Assembly (NCBI RefSeq): GCF_000241265.1
Contig: NZ_BAEE01000089.1
Span: 1-52,215, forward strand
DNA from: Gordonia araii NBRC 100433
Lineage (GTDB): Bacteria; Actinomycetota; Actinomycetes; Mycobacteriales; Mycobacteriaceae
Reading direction: 5' to 3'
Length of the DNA: 52,215 nucleotides
Translations under genes and position numbers: made by a program
In this document: positions 28,036 through 37,710 of the stretch, piece after piece
Numbering within the stretch: the stretch's first letter is position 1
Layout: the number at the start of each line of letters is the position of its first letter
The notes under the pieces: generated by a model
Told to the model about the DNA's origin: nothing
Database searches by the model: none
What the model saw: the letters and a program-made list of their open reading frames with translations, nothing else

Positions 28036-29844
28036 TCAGCCGGCGTAGATCGCCGCGATGTCGTCGGCGAACTTCTCGGTCACCACGTTGCGTTTGACCT
28101 TGAGAGTCGGGGTCATCTCACCCGTTTCCTCGGTGAAGTCGACGGGAAGGATCCGGAACTTCTTGATCGCCTCGGCGTGCGAGACGGTGGTGTTCGCCTG
28201 ATCGATCGCCGACTGGATCTCCGCCCGCAGGTCCGCATTGTCGACCAGGTCGGCGAGGGGGACATCGGCCGCGATCGAGTTGCGGGACTTCCAGCCGTCG
28301 ACGGCATCGGCGTCGAGTGTGACCAGCGCGCCGATGAAGGGTTGCTTGTCACCGACGACGAGCGCTTGCGACACGAGCGGGTGGGAACGGATGGCGTCCT
28401 CTAGACCGGCCGGCGACACGTTCTTGCCGCCCGCGGTCACCAGGATCTCCTTCTTGCGCCCGGTGATCGAGAGGAAGCCGTCGCGGTCGACCTTCCCGAT
28501 GTCGCCGGTGTGGAACCATCCGTCGGTGATCGCCTCGTCCGTGGCCTCGGGGTTCTTCCAGTAGCCGGTGAACACGACGCCGCCGGAGAGGAGGATCTCG
28601 CCGTCGTCGGCGATCCGCACGGCGTTACCGGCCAGCGGCCGCCCGACGGTACCGACCTTGACCGCACCCGGGGTGTTGACGGCGAAGGCGGCGGTCGTCT
28701 CGGTGAGGCCGTAGCCCTCGTAGACGGGGATTCCGACGCCGGAGAAGAAGTGACCGAGGCGCGCGCCCAGGGGAGCACCGCCGGAGATGGCCAGCTCGCA
28801 GTCGCCGCCGAGGGCGGCGCGCAACTTCGAATAGACCAGCTTGTCGAAGACGGTGTGGCGCAGGCGCAGCGCCAATCCGACCGAACCCTGCTCCTTCGCC
28901 GCGTTGTAGTCGATGGCGGTCGAGGCGGCGGCGTCGAAGATCTTTCCCTTGCCGTCGTCGTGAGCGTTCTGGCGGGCCGTGTTGTAGACCTTCTCGAAGA
29001 CGCGCGGTACCGAGAGAATCAGGCTGGGCCGGAACACGGCGAACTCGGGCACCAGGTTGGGGATGTCGTTGAAGAATCCGACGGCAACGCCGCCCCGGAT
29101 CGCGATCAGGGTGATCGCGTGGGCGAACACGTGCGCCATCGGCAAGAACATCAGGAGCCGGCGCCCCGGTCGGAGGAACTGCTTCAGACCGCCCGAGAGC
29201 ACTGCCTCGACCTCGCTGAGGAGGTTTGAATGGGTGAGCATGCACCCCTTCGGGCGTCCCGTGGTGCCCGACGTGTAGATCAGCACGGCCGGATCGTCGG
29301 CCCGGAGCGCCTGCCGGCGTGCGGTCACCTCGTCGTCGGAGATCTTCGCGCCCGCCGCGACGAGCTCGTCGATCACTCCGGGGGCTCCGTCCCCGGGAGC
29401 GATGAGCCAGCGGTGCGCAAGACGTCCGGCCGCGTCGGTTCCGTCGATGGTGGCGGCGTGCGCCGGAGTTTCGGCGATGATGCCGACGGGCTCGGAGTCG
29501 CTGCAGATCCAGTCGATCTGCGGTCCGGACGAGGTCTCGTAGATGGGGACGGTGACCGCCCCCGCGGCCCAGATCGCGAAGTCCAGCAGAATCCACTCGG
29601 TGCGCGTCGCGCTCAGCAGCGCGACCCGGTCGCCGGGCTTGATGCCCTGCGCGATGAACCCTTTCGCGATGGCCGTGACCCGCTCGGCCACCTCGCGCGC
29701 GGTGACGGGCTGCCACTGCCCGTCCAGTTTGTCCAGGATCACCGGTTGGTCTGGTGCGCGGGCTGCGAGGTCGAAGACGATGTCGGTGCAGTTCGCGGAG
29801 TCGGCAATGGTGAACGGCGCCGGAACGGAGTACTCGGAGGGCAA
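28036..29844 (-). CDS. fadD15: Long-chain fatty acyl-CoA synthetase (FadD15-like)
   Basis: ANL-superfamily enzyme activating fatty acids via acyl-AMP to acyl-CoA. 602 aa. P-loop YTSGTTGRPKGCMLTHSN, A5 region YEGYGLTETTAAFA, hinge GWFHTGDIGKVDRDGFLSITGRKKE and C-terminal catalytic lysine region TPTLKVKRNVV. Alignable along its whole length with Rv2187 as I recall it. The start is a TTG at 29844 (LPSEYSVPAPFTIAD), with AAAGG about seven bases upstream. Located between pimB' and the START-domain genes, as in mycobacteria. Confidence 0.92.
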   Translation of the reverse strand: MPSEYSVPAPFTIADSANCTDIVFDLAARAPDQPVILDKLDGQWQPVTAREVAERVTAIAKGFIAQGIKPGDRVALLSATRTEWILLDFAIWAAGAVTVPIYETSSGPQIDWICSDSEPVGIIAETPAHAATIDGTDAAGRLAHRWLIAPGDGAPGVIDELVAAGAKISDDEVTARRQALRADDPAVLIYTSGTTGRPKGCMLTHSNLLSEVEAVLSGGLKQFLRPGRRLLMFLPMAHVFAHAITLIAIRGGVAVGFFNDIPNLVPEFAVFRPSLILSVPRVFEKVYNTARQNAHDDGKGKIFDAAASTAIDYNAAKEQGSVGLALRLRHTVFDKLVYSKLRAALGGDCELAISGGAPLGARLGHFFSGVGIPVYEGYGLTETTAAFAVNTPGAVKVGTVGRPLAGNAVRIADDGEILLSGGVVFTGYWKNPEATDEAITDGWFHTGDIGKVDRDGFLSITGRKKEILVTAGGKNVSPAGLEDAIRSHPLVSQALVVGDKQPFIGALVTLDADAVDGWKSRNSIAADVPLADLVDNADLRAEIQSAIDQANTTVSHAEAIKKFRILPVDFTEETGEMTPTLKVKRNVVTEKFADDIAAIYAG

Positions 29845-29930
29845 GGGGCGACCTTTCGCGCGTCGGGAGCAGCGCCCTTCATCGTATCGAGGCGGGTCAT
29901 CGCTCCCGGCGTCCGGGCATATGTGAAGCT

Positions 29931-30362
29931 ATGTGGGTGACGAGCATTCAGGTGGCCGATGAGACCTTTGTCGCCGCCGCGCCGGACTTGGCGCGCGAGG
30001 CGCTCGGCGATCGAGCCAGGTGGGCGCGGTGGTGGCCGGACTTGTCACTCGCCGTCGTCGAAGACCGAGGCGCCCAGGGATTGCGGTGGACGGTGTCGGG
30101 ACCGGTCGACGGCACGATGGAAGTGTGGTGCGAGCCGGTGATGGACGGGTTCGTCCTGCACTACTTCTTGCACGGCGAGCCGACGGGACGGCTGCCGCGA
30201 CGGCCCCGCGCCCTCTACGATGAACTGGCCGAGATGAATCGGCGCCGTCGCGTGGCAGGCAAGGTCATGGCCTTCGAGATCAAGTGGCGGTTGGAGCAAC
30301 ACCGGCAACCGGGTGATCCGGCGGCTCCGGCGGAGACGGCGACAGGAGGATTGCGTGGCTGA
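29931..30362 (+). CDS. START-like (SRPBCC) protein, Rv2186c-like
   Basis: 143 aa, related in position and pattern to Rv2186c. The sequence (FVAAAPDLAREALGDRARWARWWPDLSLAVVEDRG, shown in part) and the later MEVWCEPVMDGFVLHYF suggest the helix-grip lipid/polyketide-binding fold of the SRPBCC superfamily. A basic helix near the C-terminus (MNRRRRVAGKVMAFEIKWRLEQ) matches actinobacterial members of unknown function. Overlaps the next START-like gene by eight bases, so the pair is co-translated. Ligand unknown. Confidence 0.72.
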   Translation: MWVTSIQVADETFVAAAPDLAREALGDRARWARWWPDLSLAVVEDRGAQGLRWTVSGPVDGTMEVWCEPVMDGFVLHYFLHGEPTGRLPRRPRALYDELAEMNRRRRVAGKVMAFEIKWRLEQHRQPGDPAAPAETATGGLRG

Positions 30363-30792
30363 CCACACTGCGCAATCCATCGTGGTCAACGCCGAGCCGG
30401 AAGCGGTCATGGCCGTGATCGCCGATTTCGACCACTACCCCCAGTGGGTGTCGGCGGCGCGCGAGGTGCGCGTCGTCGAGACGGGTCCCGACGGCAAACC
30501 GAGCCGCGTTCGCTTCGAGCTCGACGCCGGGGTTCTCAAGGACACCTACGTCCTCGACTACGACTGGGCCGACGACGGGCTGTCGGTGAGCTGGGAGCTG
30601 GTCAGCAGCGACCTGCAGCGCGCCCAGCGCGGTCGTTACAGCGTGGTCGGGCAGGCAGCGGGATCGACCAAGGTCTCCTACGAGTTGATGGTCGACCTCA
30701 AGGTCCCGATCATCGGCCAGCTCAAACGTCGTGCGGAGAAGGCGATCATCACCTCGGCGCTGCACGAACTCAAGAAGCGGGTCGAAGACTGA
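30355..30792 (+). CDS. START-like (SRPBCC) protein, Rv2185c-like
   Basis: 145 aa from GTG 30355, with an excellent AGGAGG site five bases upstream. Classic polyketide-cyclase/START opening (SIVVNAEPEAVMAVIADFDHYPQW) and C-terminal helix (LKRRAEKAIITSALHELKKRVE) that closes the ligand cavity. Such proteins bind hydrophobic ligands or assist lipid or quinone transfer. The role here is unknown, but tandem pairing with another START-like protein and an ArsA-like protein is conserved in mycobacteria. Its stop overlaps the start of the next gene. Confidence 0.85.
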   Translation: MADHTAQSIVVNAEPEAVMAVIADFDHYPQWVSAAREVRVVETGPDGKPSRVRFELDAGVLKDTYVLDYDWADDGLSVSWELVSSDLQRAQRGRYSVVGQAAGSTKVSYELMVDLKVPIIGQLKRRAEKAIITSALHELKKRVED

Positions 30793-32003
30793 TCGACCTG
30801 ACCCCCATTCAGCTCGTCCTCGGTCCGGGCGGGACCGGGGTATCCGTCGTTGCCGCAGCCGGCGCGGTCGACAAGCGTCGCCGTGACCCGCGCTCGGCCG
30901 GGCTGCTCGACGCCGGTCCGCGCGGGACGCTCCTGATCACGCTCGACCGCAACTCGCCGACTCCGGAGATGGTGGGCGTCTACCCATCGCCGGGACAAGC
31001 GGTGCCGATCAGCGCCGACGCCAGTCTGCTGGCACTGGACCCGTTGGGAGTCCTGGAACCGGCGTGGGCGCAGTTCGCCGCTGCGGTGAGCGGACTCGGC
31101 TCCGGCCCGACCCTCCCGGTGCTGTCGGTGCTCGGCTCGGTGGCGCCGGGAGAACTGACGTCGTTGCCAGGCTTCGAGGAGTTGCTCCTCTGGCGGCGCA
31201 TCCGCGACGAGGCGACGAGCGGGCAGTGGAGCGCGGTGGTGGTCGACTGCTCCGGGCTCGGCGATCCGTTCCGGCTGCTTCGCGCGCCGGCCGCGCTGAG
31301 CCAATCGTTGAACCGGTTGTGGCCGCGCCACCGCCGTCTCGCCGCCGCCGCCGAGCGGCCGATGCTGGCGCGGGTCAGTGCCGCGGTCGATGAGATGGAC
31401 CGCGATTGCCGCGATGTGCTGGACCTGCTCAGCGATCCGCATACGACGGCCGCGCACGTCGTCGTCGACTCGGGTTTGCGAGGCGAACGGCTGCTGCCGC
31501 GATTCGCCGAGCTGGCCGCGTTGACGGCACTCCCGTTACGTTCGATCATCGCCAACGACGGCGCCACGCAGCATCCGCGGGAATCGTTCTCCGCGGTCGC
31601 CTCGGCCGTGGCGGAAAGGCTCGGCGTCGATACCCTCACGGTGGCCGCGGCCGATGAGCCCATCGACCGCGTCGTCCGTCTGCGCCGCCTCGGGGTGACG
31701 TTCGACTCGCCCAACGGCGCGCCGTCGGGGACGGGGGCGGCCCGCGTGGAACGGGTGTCGGGCTCCGGCGTCGACGCCGTGTACGAGATGCGCTGGAACC
31801 AGCCGCTCGCCGATCCGTCGCGGTTGGGACTCGGTCGAGCCGGTGACGATTTGCTGGTCACGATCGGCGGGTTCCGCTATCCGGTGCGGCTGCCGTCGGT
31901 GCTGCGCCGTTGCTCGGTGATCGGTGCGGATTGGGACGACGACGAACTGTGCATCAGATTCACCCCCGATCCCGCCGTGTGGCCGACGCGCCCGACGGCT
32001 TAG
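30789..32003 (+). CDS. ArsA/GET3-like protein with degenerate P-loop; non-canonical start
   Basis: About 404 aa, corresponding to Rv2184c. Homology-like sequence begins IQLVLGPGGTGVSVVAAAGA, an ArsA/MinD-type deviant Walker A in which both lysines of GKGGVGKT are absent. Further ArsA-like traits are VVVDCSGLGDPFRLLRAPA and HVVVDSGLRGERLLPRFAEL, and a C-terminal beta-rich tail (LLVTIGGFRYPVRLPSVL). No ATG, GTG or TTG exists in frame between the preceding stop codon region and residue about 60. The best start is CTG at 30789, overlapping the upstream TGA as CTGA. Start confidence is low; gene reality is high from codon bias and conservation. Confidence 0.72.
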   Translation: MIDLTPIQLVLGPGGTGVSVVAAAGAVDKRRRDPRSAGLLDAGPRGTLLITLDRNSPTPEMVGVYPSPGQAVPISADASLLALDPLGVLEPAWAQFAAAVSGLGSGPTLPVLSVLGSVAPGELTSLPGFEELLLWRRIRDEATSGQWSAVVVDCSGLGDPFRLLRAPAALSQSLNRLWPRHRRLAAAAERPMLARVSAAVDEMDRDCRDVLDLLSDPHTTAAHVVVDSGLRGERLLPRFAELAALTALPLRSIIANDGATQHPRESFSAVASAVAERLGVDTLTVAAADEPIDRVVRLRRLGVTFDSPNGAPSGTGAARVERVSGSGVDAVYEMRWNQPLADPSRLGLGRAGDDLLVTIGGFRYPVRLPSVLRRCSVIGADWDDDELCIRFTPDPAVWPTRPTA

Positions 32004-32030
32004 GCCGACGCATCCGACGGCCATTCACGC

Positions 32031-32118
32031 GAGTGGGCACCTCACCTACGCCGAGTGGGCAGCTGACCTACGCCGAGTGGGCACCTGACTTGCGCCGAGT
32101 GGGCACCTCGCGCTCTTC
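32031..32118 (+). repeat. 22-bp tandem repeat array D1 (four copies)
   Basis: Copies begin GAGTGGGCA at 32031, 32053, 32075 and 32097, with exact 22-bp spacing. Intervening sequence reads CCTCACCTACGCC or close variants. Forms the left half of an inverted array. Confidence 0.85.
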
Positions 32119-32165
32119 GCATGAGCCGGCGGCGGTTCTGGTCAATAGCCCACTTACGACAGGAC

Positions 32166-32297
32166 GCGCCCAGTCGGCGGGGTCGAGGTGCCCAGTCGGC
32201 GGGGGTGAGGTGCCCACTCGGCGGGGGTGAGGTGCCCACTGGGCGTAGGTGAGGTGCCCACTGGGCGGGGGTGAGGTGCCCACTCGGCGGGGTTGTT
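32166..32297 (-). repeat. 22-bp tandem repeat array D2 (six copies, inverted to D1)
   Basis: Units begin G(T/C)GCCCA at 32166, 32188, 32210, 32232, 32254 and 32276, with exact 22-bp spacing. They are the reverse complement of the units at 32031-32118. The two halves could pair into a very long stem around a spacer of about 50 bases (32117-32165). The 407-base gap 32004-32410 otherwise holds only the promoter of the next gene. Confidence 0.88.
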
Positions 32298-32396
32298 CGC
32301 GCACACGGGATCTCGTCGTCGCGGGAGGGGTTTCTTCGGTTCGTCTTCGGTTTGTCGAGTCGCCCACGCTCTCGCACTCGCGGCGCCGCCGTCGGG

Positions 32397-32410
32397 TAGC
32401 GTTTTACCCC
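32397..32410 (+). promoter_or_regulatory. Possible near-leaderless promoter of the Rv2183c-like gene
   Basis: TAGCGT at 32397-32402 lies eight bases ahead of ATG 32411. Confidence 0.4.
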
Positions 32411-32770
32411 ATGGAAGCGCCAGATGGTGCCGGCCCGACCGGCAGCGGTGAGGGTTCGGCGGATGCCGTGATGGACGCGGTGCGCGAATTGGTGGCGGGG
32501 CTGACCACGCAGATCGACAGCCTTGCGAGTCTCTTCGCACCGGGCGGGCCGTCTGGCGGTCTCGCGGAAGGCCTCGCCGCAGAGGTATCCGGCGACCTGT
32601 CGACGCTGTTCGCCGAGGCAGGGGAGTTGCTGGCACGCCTGCTGGCGACGCTGATCGCGATCCTGGAGGCGATCGTCAAGGCGCTGCGCTCCACCTCCTC
32701 GGATGCCGCGCCATCTGCCCCTGCGGCCTATCAGGAGATCGCGGTGGCCATCGGCCAGGCCCGGCAGTGA
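32411..32770 (+). CDS. Small Ala/Leu-rich helical protein, Rv2183c-like
   Basis: 119 aa, function unknown. Hydrophilic Gly/Ser-rich start, then amphipathic and hydrophobic helices (AVMDAVRELVAGLTTQIDSL and LLARLLATLIAILEAIVKAL, the latter possibly membrane-associated). Position corresponds to Rv2183c, between the ArsA-like and acyltransferase genes. ATG 32411 follows a promoter-like hexamer. 16 bases separate it from the ROK kinase gene, so they are probably co-transcribed. Confidence 0.6.
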   Translation: MEAPDGAGPTGSGEGSADAVMDAVRELVAGLTTQIDSLASLFAPGGPSGGLAEGLAAEVSGDLSTLFAEAGELLARLLATLIAILEAIVKALRSTSSDAAPSAPAAYQEIAVAIGQARQ

Positions 32771-32786
32771 TGAGCGCGGCGCGCGA

Positions 32787-33779
32787 ATGAGCGAGCTCAC
32801 GATCGGCATCGACATCGGCGGCACCAGCGTTCGGGCCGCAGTGGTCGACGACCGCGGTCAGATGCTCGACACCCTGCGCGCCGTCACCCCGGCGACGGTC
32901 GAGGCGCTCGAACACTGCCTCGACCGTCTCGTCGGCGAGTTGAGCGCACGCTGGTCCATATCGGCGGTCGGCTTGGCGATCGCCGGGTTCTTGACCCGCG
33001 ACCGCTCGACCGTCCGTTTCGCGCCGCACCTTCCGTGGCGCGAGGCGCGCGTCGCCGAGGAGATGTCACGACGGATCGGAATACCGGTCTTCGCCGAACA
33101 CGACGCGAACGCGGCAGCGGTGGCCGAGTGGCGCTTCGGCGCGGCCGGCCACGGCCACAACTCGTTCGTGCTGGCCATCGGAACCGGAATCGGTGCCGGG
33201 CTGGTCCTCGACGGGCGCCTGTATCGAGGCAGCCACGGCGTCGCGCCGGAACTGGGCCACCTGGTCATCGTGCCGGACGGCCGACCCTGTCCGTGCGGCA
33301 AACGCGGTTGCTGGGAGCGGTACTGCAGCGGCACCGCACTGGTCGACACCGTCGTCGAACTGCTGGCCAACGGCGAGTGGCGGCGTTCGCCCCTGGCCGA
33401 AGAACTCGCCGCGGACCCCGGCTCGGTCACCGGTCGCCGCATCGCGGCCGCGGCCAACGAGGGCGATCCGCTCGCCCTCTCGGCATTCGCCTCCTTCGCG
33501 ACCTCGCTGGGCCAGGGCTTGGCGATGATCGCCGACGTCTTCGATCCCGACCTCATCGTCATCGCCGGCGGCGTCGGCCGCGCATCGGGCCTGTATCTCG
33601 ACGACGCGCGCGAGCAGTACGCATCGCTGCTCACCGGAGCCGGACACCGCACCCTGGCCCGGATCAGAGGCACCCAGCTGGGCGAATCGGCCGGCATGAT
33701 CGGCGCCGCCGAGGTCGCGCGCACCGAACTGGCACAGCGCGACGACGGCCGGTTGGCCCGGGCGACCTTGGGCGACTGA
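32787..33779 (+). CDS. ROK-family sugar kinase (glucokinase-like)
   Basis: 330 aa. ATP-binding DIGGTSVRAAVVDDRG at the N-terminus, catalytic aspartate in FAEHDANAAAVAEW, and the ROK zinc motif CPCGKRGCWERYCSGTAL with its three cysteines and upstream ELGH. All key residues are present, so it should phosphorylate a hexose such as glucose or N-acetylhexosamine. No DNA-binding domain precedes the kinase, so it is not a NagC-type repressor. No ROK gene is known to me at the matching mycobacterial position, which suggests insertion between the Rv2183c and Rv2182c homologues. Confidence 0.88.
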   Translation: MSELTIGIDIGGTSVRAAVVDDRGQMLDTLRAVTPATVEALEHCLDRLVGELSARWSISAVGLAIAGFLTRDRSTVRFAPHLPWREARVAEEMSRRIGIPVFAEHDANAAAVAEWRFGAAGHGHNSFVLAIGTGIGAGLVLDGRLYRGSHGVAPELGHLVIVPDGRPCPCGKRGCWERYCSGTALVDTVVELLANGEWRRSPLAEELAADPGSVTGRRIAAAANEGDPLALSAFASFATSLGQGLAMIADVFDPDLIVIAGGVGRASGLYLDDAREQYASLLTGAGHRTLARIRGTQLGESAGMIGAAEVARTELAQRDDGRLARATLGD

Positions 33780-33809
33780 CGTCGTTGCCCGCGACGGTTC
33801 GCACAGGGG

Positions 33810-33821
33810 TACTCTCAGCGC
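33810..33821 (+). promoter_or_regulatory. Leaderless-type promoter of plsC
   Basis: TACTCT at 33810-33815, six bases, then ATG 33822. TTGCCC at 33785-33790 is a possible -35 with a long spacer. Confidence 0.55.
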
Positions 33822-34559
33822 ATGTGGTTTTGGCTCTTCAAGTACATCCTGATGGGTCCGTTCCTGCGCATGATCGGCCGGCCGAAGGTCACCGGGCTGG
33901 AGAATCTTCCCGCCGACGGCCCGGCCATTCTCGCGAGCAATCACCTCGCCGTCGTCGACAGTTTCTACCTGCCGCTGGTGATCCCGCGGCGGATGTACTT
34001 CCTCGCCAAGGCGGAGTACTTCACCGGCACCGGGTTCAAGGGCGCTTTCCAGCGGTGGTTCTTCGGCTCGACCGGCCAGATTCCGATCGACCGTTCCGGC
34101 GCCGACGCGGCGGCCGGGGCGCTGGTGGCGGCGACGCGCCAGTTGGACAAGGGCGATCTGATGGGGATGTACCCGGAGGGCACCCGATCACCCGACGGGC
34201 GGCTGTACAAGGGAAAGACGGGCCTGGCCCGCCTCGCGCTGGAGACCGGTGTCCCGGTGATCCCGGTGGCCATGGTCGGCACCGACAAACTCAACCCGCC
34301 CGGAACGATCCTGCCTCGGCCGGCACATATCGAGGTGCACATCGGGAAGCCGTTGGATTTCGCGCGGTTCGAGGGCATGGGCGGCAACCGCTTCATCGAG
34401 CGCGCGGTGACCGACGAGATCATGTACGAGCTGATGCAGCTGTCCGGTCAGCAGTACGTCGACCTGTACGCCGCGGACCTCAAGGACAGTGGCGCGACGC
34501 CGGAGGACCTGCTGCGCGACTCGGCCGGTGACTCGGCCAGCGGCACGTCCGCGGCGTAG
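33822..34559 (+). CDS. 1-acylglycerol-3-phosphate-type acyltransferase (PlsC)
   Basis: Membrane-associated acyltransferase of phospholipid or PIM synthesis, homologue of Rv2182c. 245 aa. Catalytic H41 and D46 in NHLAVVD, acceptor-binding region AFQRWFFGSTGQIPIDRSG, phosphate-binding YPEGTRSPDG, and the VPVIPVAMVGTDKL block. A hydrophobic N-terminus (MWFWLFKYILMGPFL) should attach it to the membrane. The last 37 codons overlap the convergent GT87 gene. Confidence 0.92.
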   Translation: MWFWLFKYILMGPFLRMIGRPKVTGLENLPADGPAILASNHLAVVDSFYLPLVIPRRMYFLAKAEYFTGTGFKGAFQRWFFGSTGQIPIDRSGADAAAGALVAATRQLDKGDLMGMYPEGTRSPDGRLYKGKTGLARLALETGVPVIPVAMVGTDKLNPPGTILPRPAHIEVHIGKPLDFARFEGMGGNRFIERAVTDEIMYELMQLSGQQYVDLYAADLKDSGATPEDLLRDSAGDSASGTSAA

Positions 34560-35719
34560 CCGGTAGCGCGCGGCCGAGTCGCCGCCAGCCAGACCATGGT
34601 GACCAGCGCCAGCGCGGGCCACACCGCGCCGCCGACGGCCGTCACCGCGGGGGCCACGCTCACCTCGAACTGATCGGCCAGGCGAAGCAGCCAGGGAACG
34701 CCGATGGCTCCGACAGCGATCCATCCCGCCAGAACGGCGCGTGACCAGCGACGTTCGGTTCCCGGTCCGTGCGCCAGCCAGATGGCCAGCGGCACCAGCC
34801 AGACCCAGTGATGGACCCACGAGATGGGTGACACGAGCAGTCCGAGCAGCTGGACGACCAGCAGCACCGCCAGCCAATCGCCGTCGACCGAGCGCCAGGC
34901 AACGACGGCGAGCACCAGCGCGACCGCGACGGCCGCCAGCCACACCCAACCGCTTCCGACGTCGTGTCCGGTCATACGCGACAGCGCACCGCGCAGACTC
35001 TGATTCATCACGAGCTCCGGTTCGCCGATCCGGTCGGCGTCGCCGAGCAGGTCGTCGAAGTAGGTGCGCGTGACGCCGGGGAAGAAGATCAGGCAGCCGG
35101 CCACGGTGGCCGCGAAACCGGCGGCGGCGGCGACCGCCCCGAGGGGACGGCGAACGGCGAGATACCAGAGCCCGCTGATCGCCGGCGTGAGCTTGATCCC
35201 GGCCATGAGGCCGATCAGCGCGCCGCCGGCGACCAACCCCATGCGCGTTCGTGCGATCGTCACCGCGAACAGGGCGCCGAGCATCAGAAAGACGTTGATC
35301 TGCCCGTAGTCGAGAGTGACGCGGACCGGCTCGCACCATAGACCGGCGGCTGTCCAGGTCGCGGCGAGGGGATAGCAGGAACCGGTGCGGCCGCACAGCC
35401 GCAACGTCAGGACGACGCTCGCGTACAGCGCGGCGATCGTGGCGAATTGCCAGCCGATCGCGACCACGTCCCACGGCAACAGGGACAGGGGGTAGAACAC
35501 GACGGCGGCGAACGGCGGATAGGTGAACGGCAGGGGTGTCGCGGTGGGGCCGTCGTACGCGTAGGAGTAGAGCGAACCGTCCGCGATCCCGGCGGCACCG
35601 TCGCGGTAGACGTGCAGGTCGACGAAGTTGGCGCCGTTGGTGCTCAGCAGGACCCACAGGAGCCGTCCGACAATCGACGCCGTCAGGAACACGGTCGCCC
35701 ACATAGACCTGGAGCGCAC
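34448..35719 (-). CDS. GT87/GT-C alpha-mannosyltransferase, polyprenyl-phosphomannose dependent
   Basis: Homologue of Rv2181, which adds alpha-1,2-mannose branches to LM/LAM on the outer side of the membrane. 423 aa from GTG 35719 (ATG 35704 alternative). About ten transmembrane helices. The GT-C catalytic aspartate lies in the first extracytoplasmic loop (NFVDLHVYRDGA), followed by FTYPPFAAVVFYPLSLLPW typical of DUF2029/GT87. The C-terminal tail of about 40 polar residues lies in the 112-base overlap with plsC and may be dispensable. Confidence 0.88.
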   Translation of the reverse strand: MRSRSMWATVFLTASIVGRLLWVLLSTNGANFVDLHVYRDGAAGIADGSLYSYAYDGPTATPLPFTYPPFAAVVFYPLSLLPWDVVAIGWQFATIAALYASVVLTLRLCGRTGSCYPLAATWTAAGLWCEPVRVTLDYGQINVFLMLGALFAVTIARTRMGLVAGGALIGLMAGIKLTPAISGLWYLAVRRPLGAVAAAAGFAATVAGCLIFFPGVTRTYFDDLLGDADRIGEPELVMNQSLRGALSRMTGHDVGSGWVWLAAVAVALVLAVVAWRSVDGDWLAVLLVVQLLGLLVSPISWVHHWVWLVPLAIWLAHGPGTERRWSRAVLAGWIAVGAIGVPWLLRLADQFEVSVAPAVTAVGGAVWPALALVTMVWLAATRPRATGYAADVPLAESPAESRSRSSGVAPLSLRSAAYRSTYC

Positions 35720-35733
35720 GGCTTCAAAGCGTA
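35720..35733 (-). promoter_or_regulatory. Possible near-leaderless promoter of the GT87 gene
   Basis: On the minus strand TACGCT (35733-35728) is followed by eight bases and GTG 35719. Confidence 0.4.
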
Positions 35734-35777
35734 CACCGCCGTCAGCGCGGACCGGGGTGTGGCGAATACTGATCGGC

Positions 35778-37692
<1,915 letters not shown>

Positions 37693-37710
37693 GCCGACGG
37701 GCTATCCGCC

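Noticed and set aside
30444..30789. N-terminal extension of the ArsA-like protein back to GTG 30444
   Set aside because: The extension would overlap the START-like gene in another frame and gives Arg-rich sequence with no family resemblance.
32031..32297. CRISPR or integron-like array
   Set aside because: Repeats are back to back without spacers and switch orientation in the middle. No integrase or cas gene lies nearby.
34448..35704. Sequencing frameshift as the cause of the plsC/GT87 overlap
   Set aside because: Both frames stay open with normal codon bias up to the overlap, and both proteins are near the usual family length. An error cannot be excluded but is not needed.
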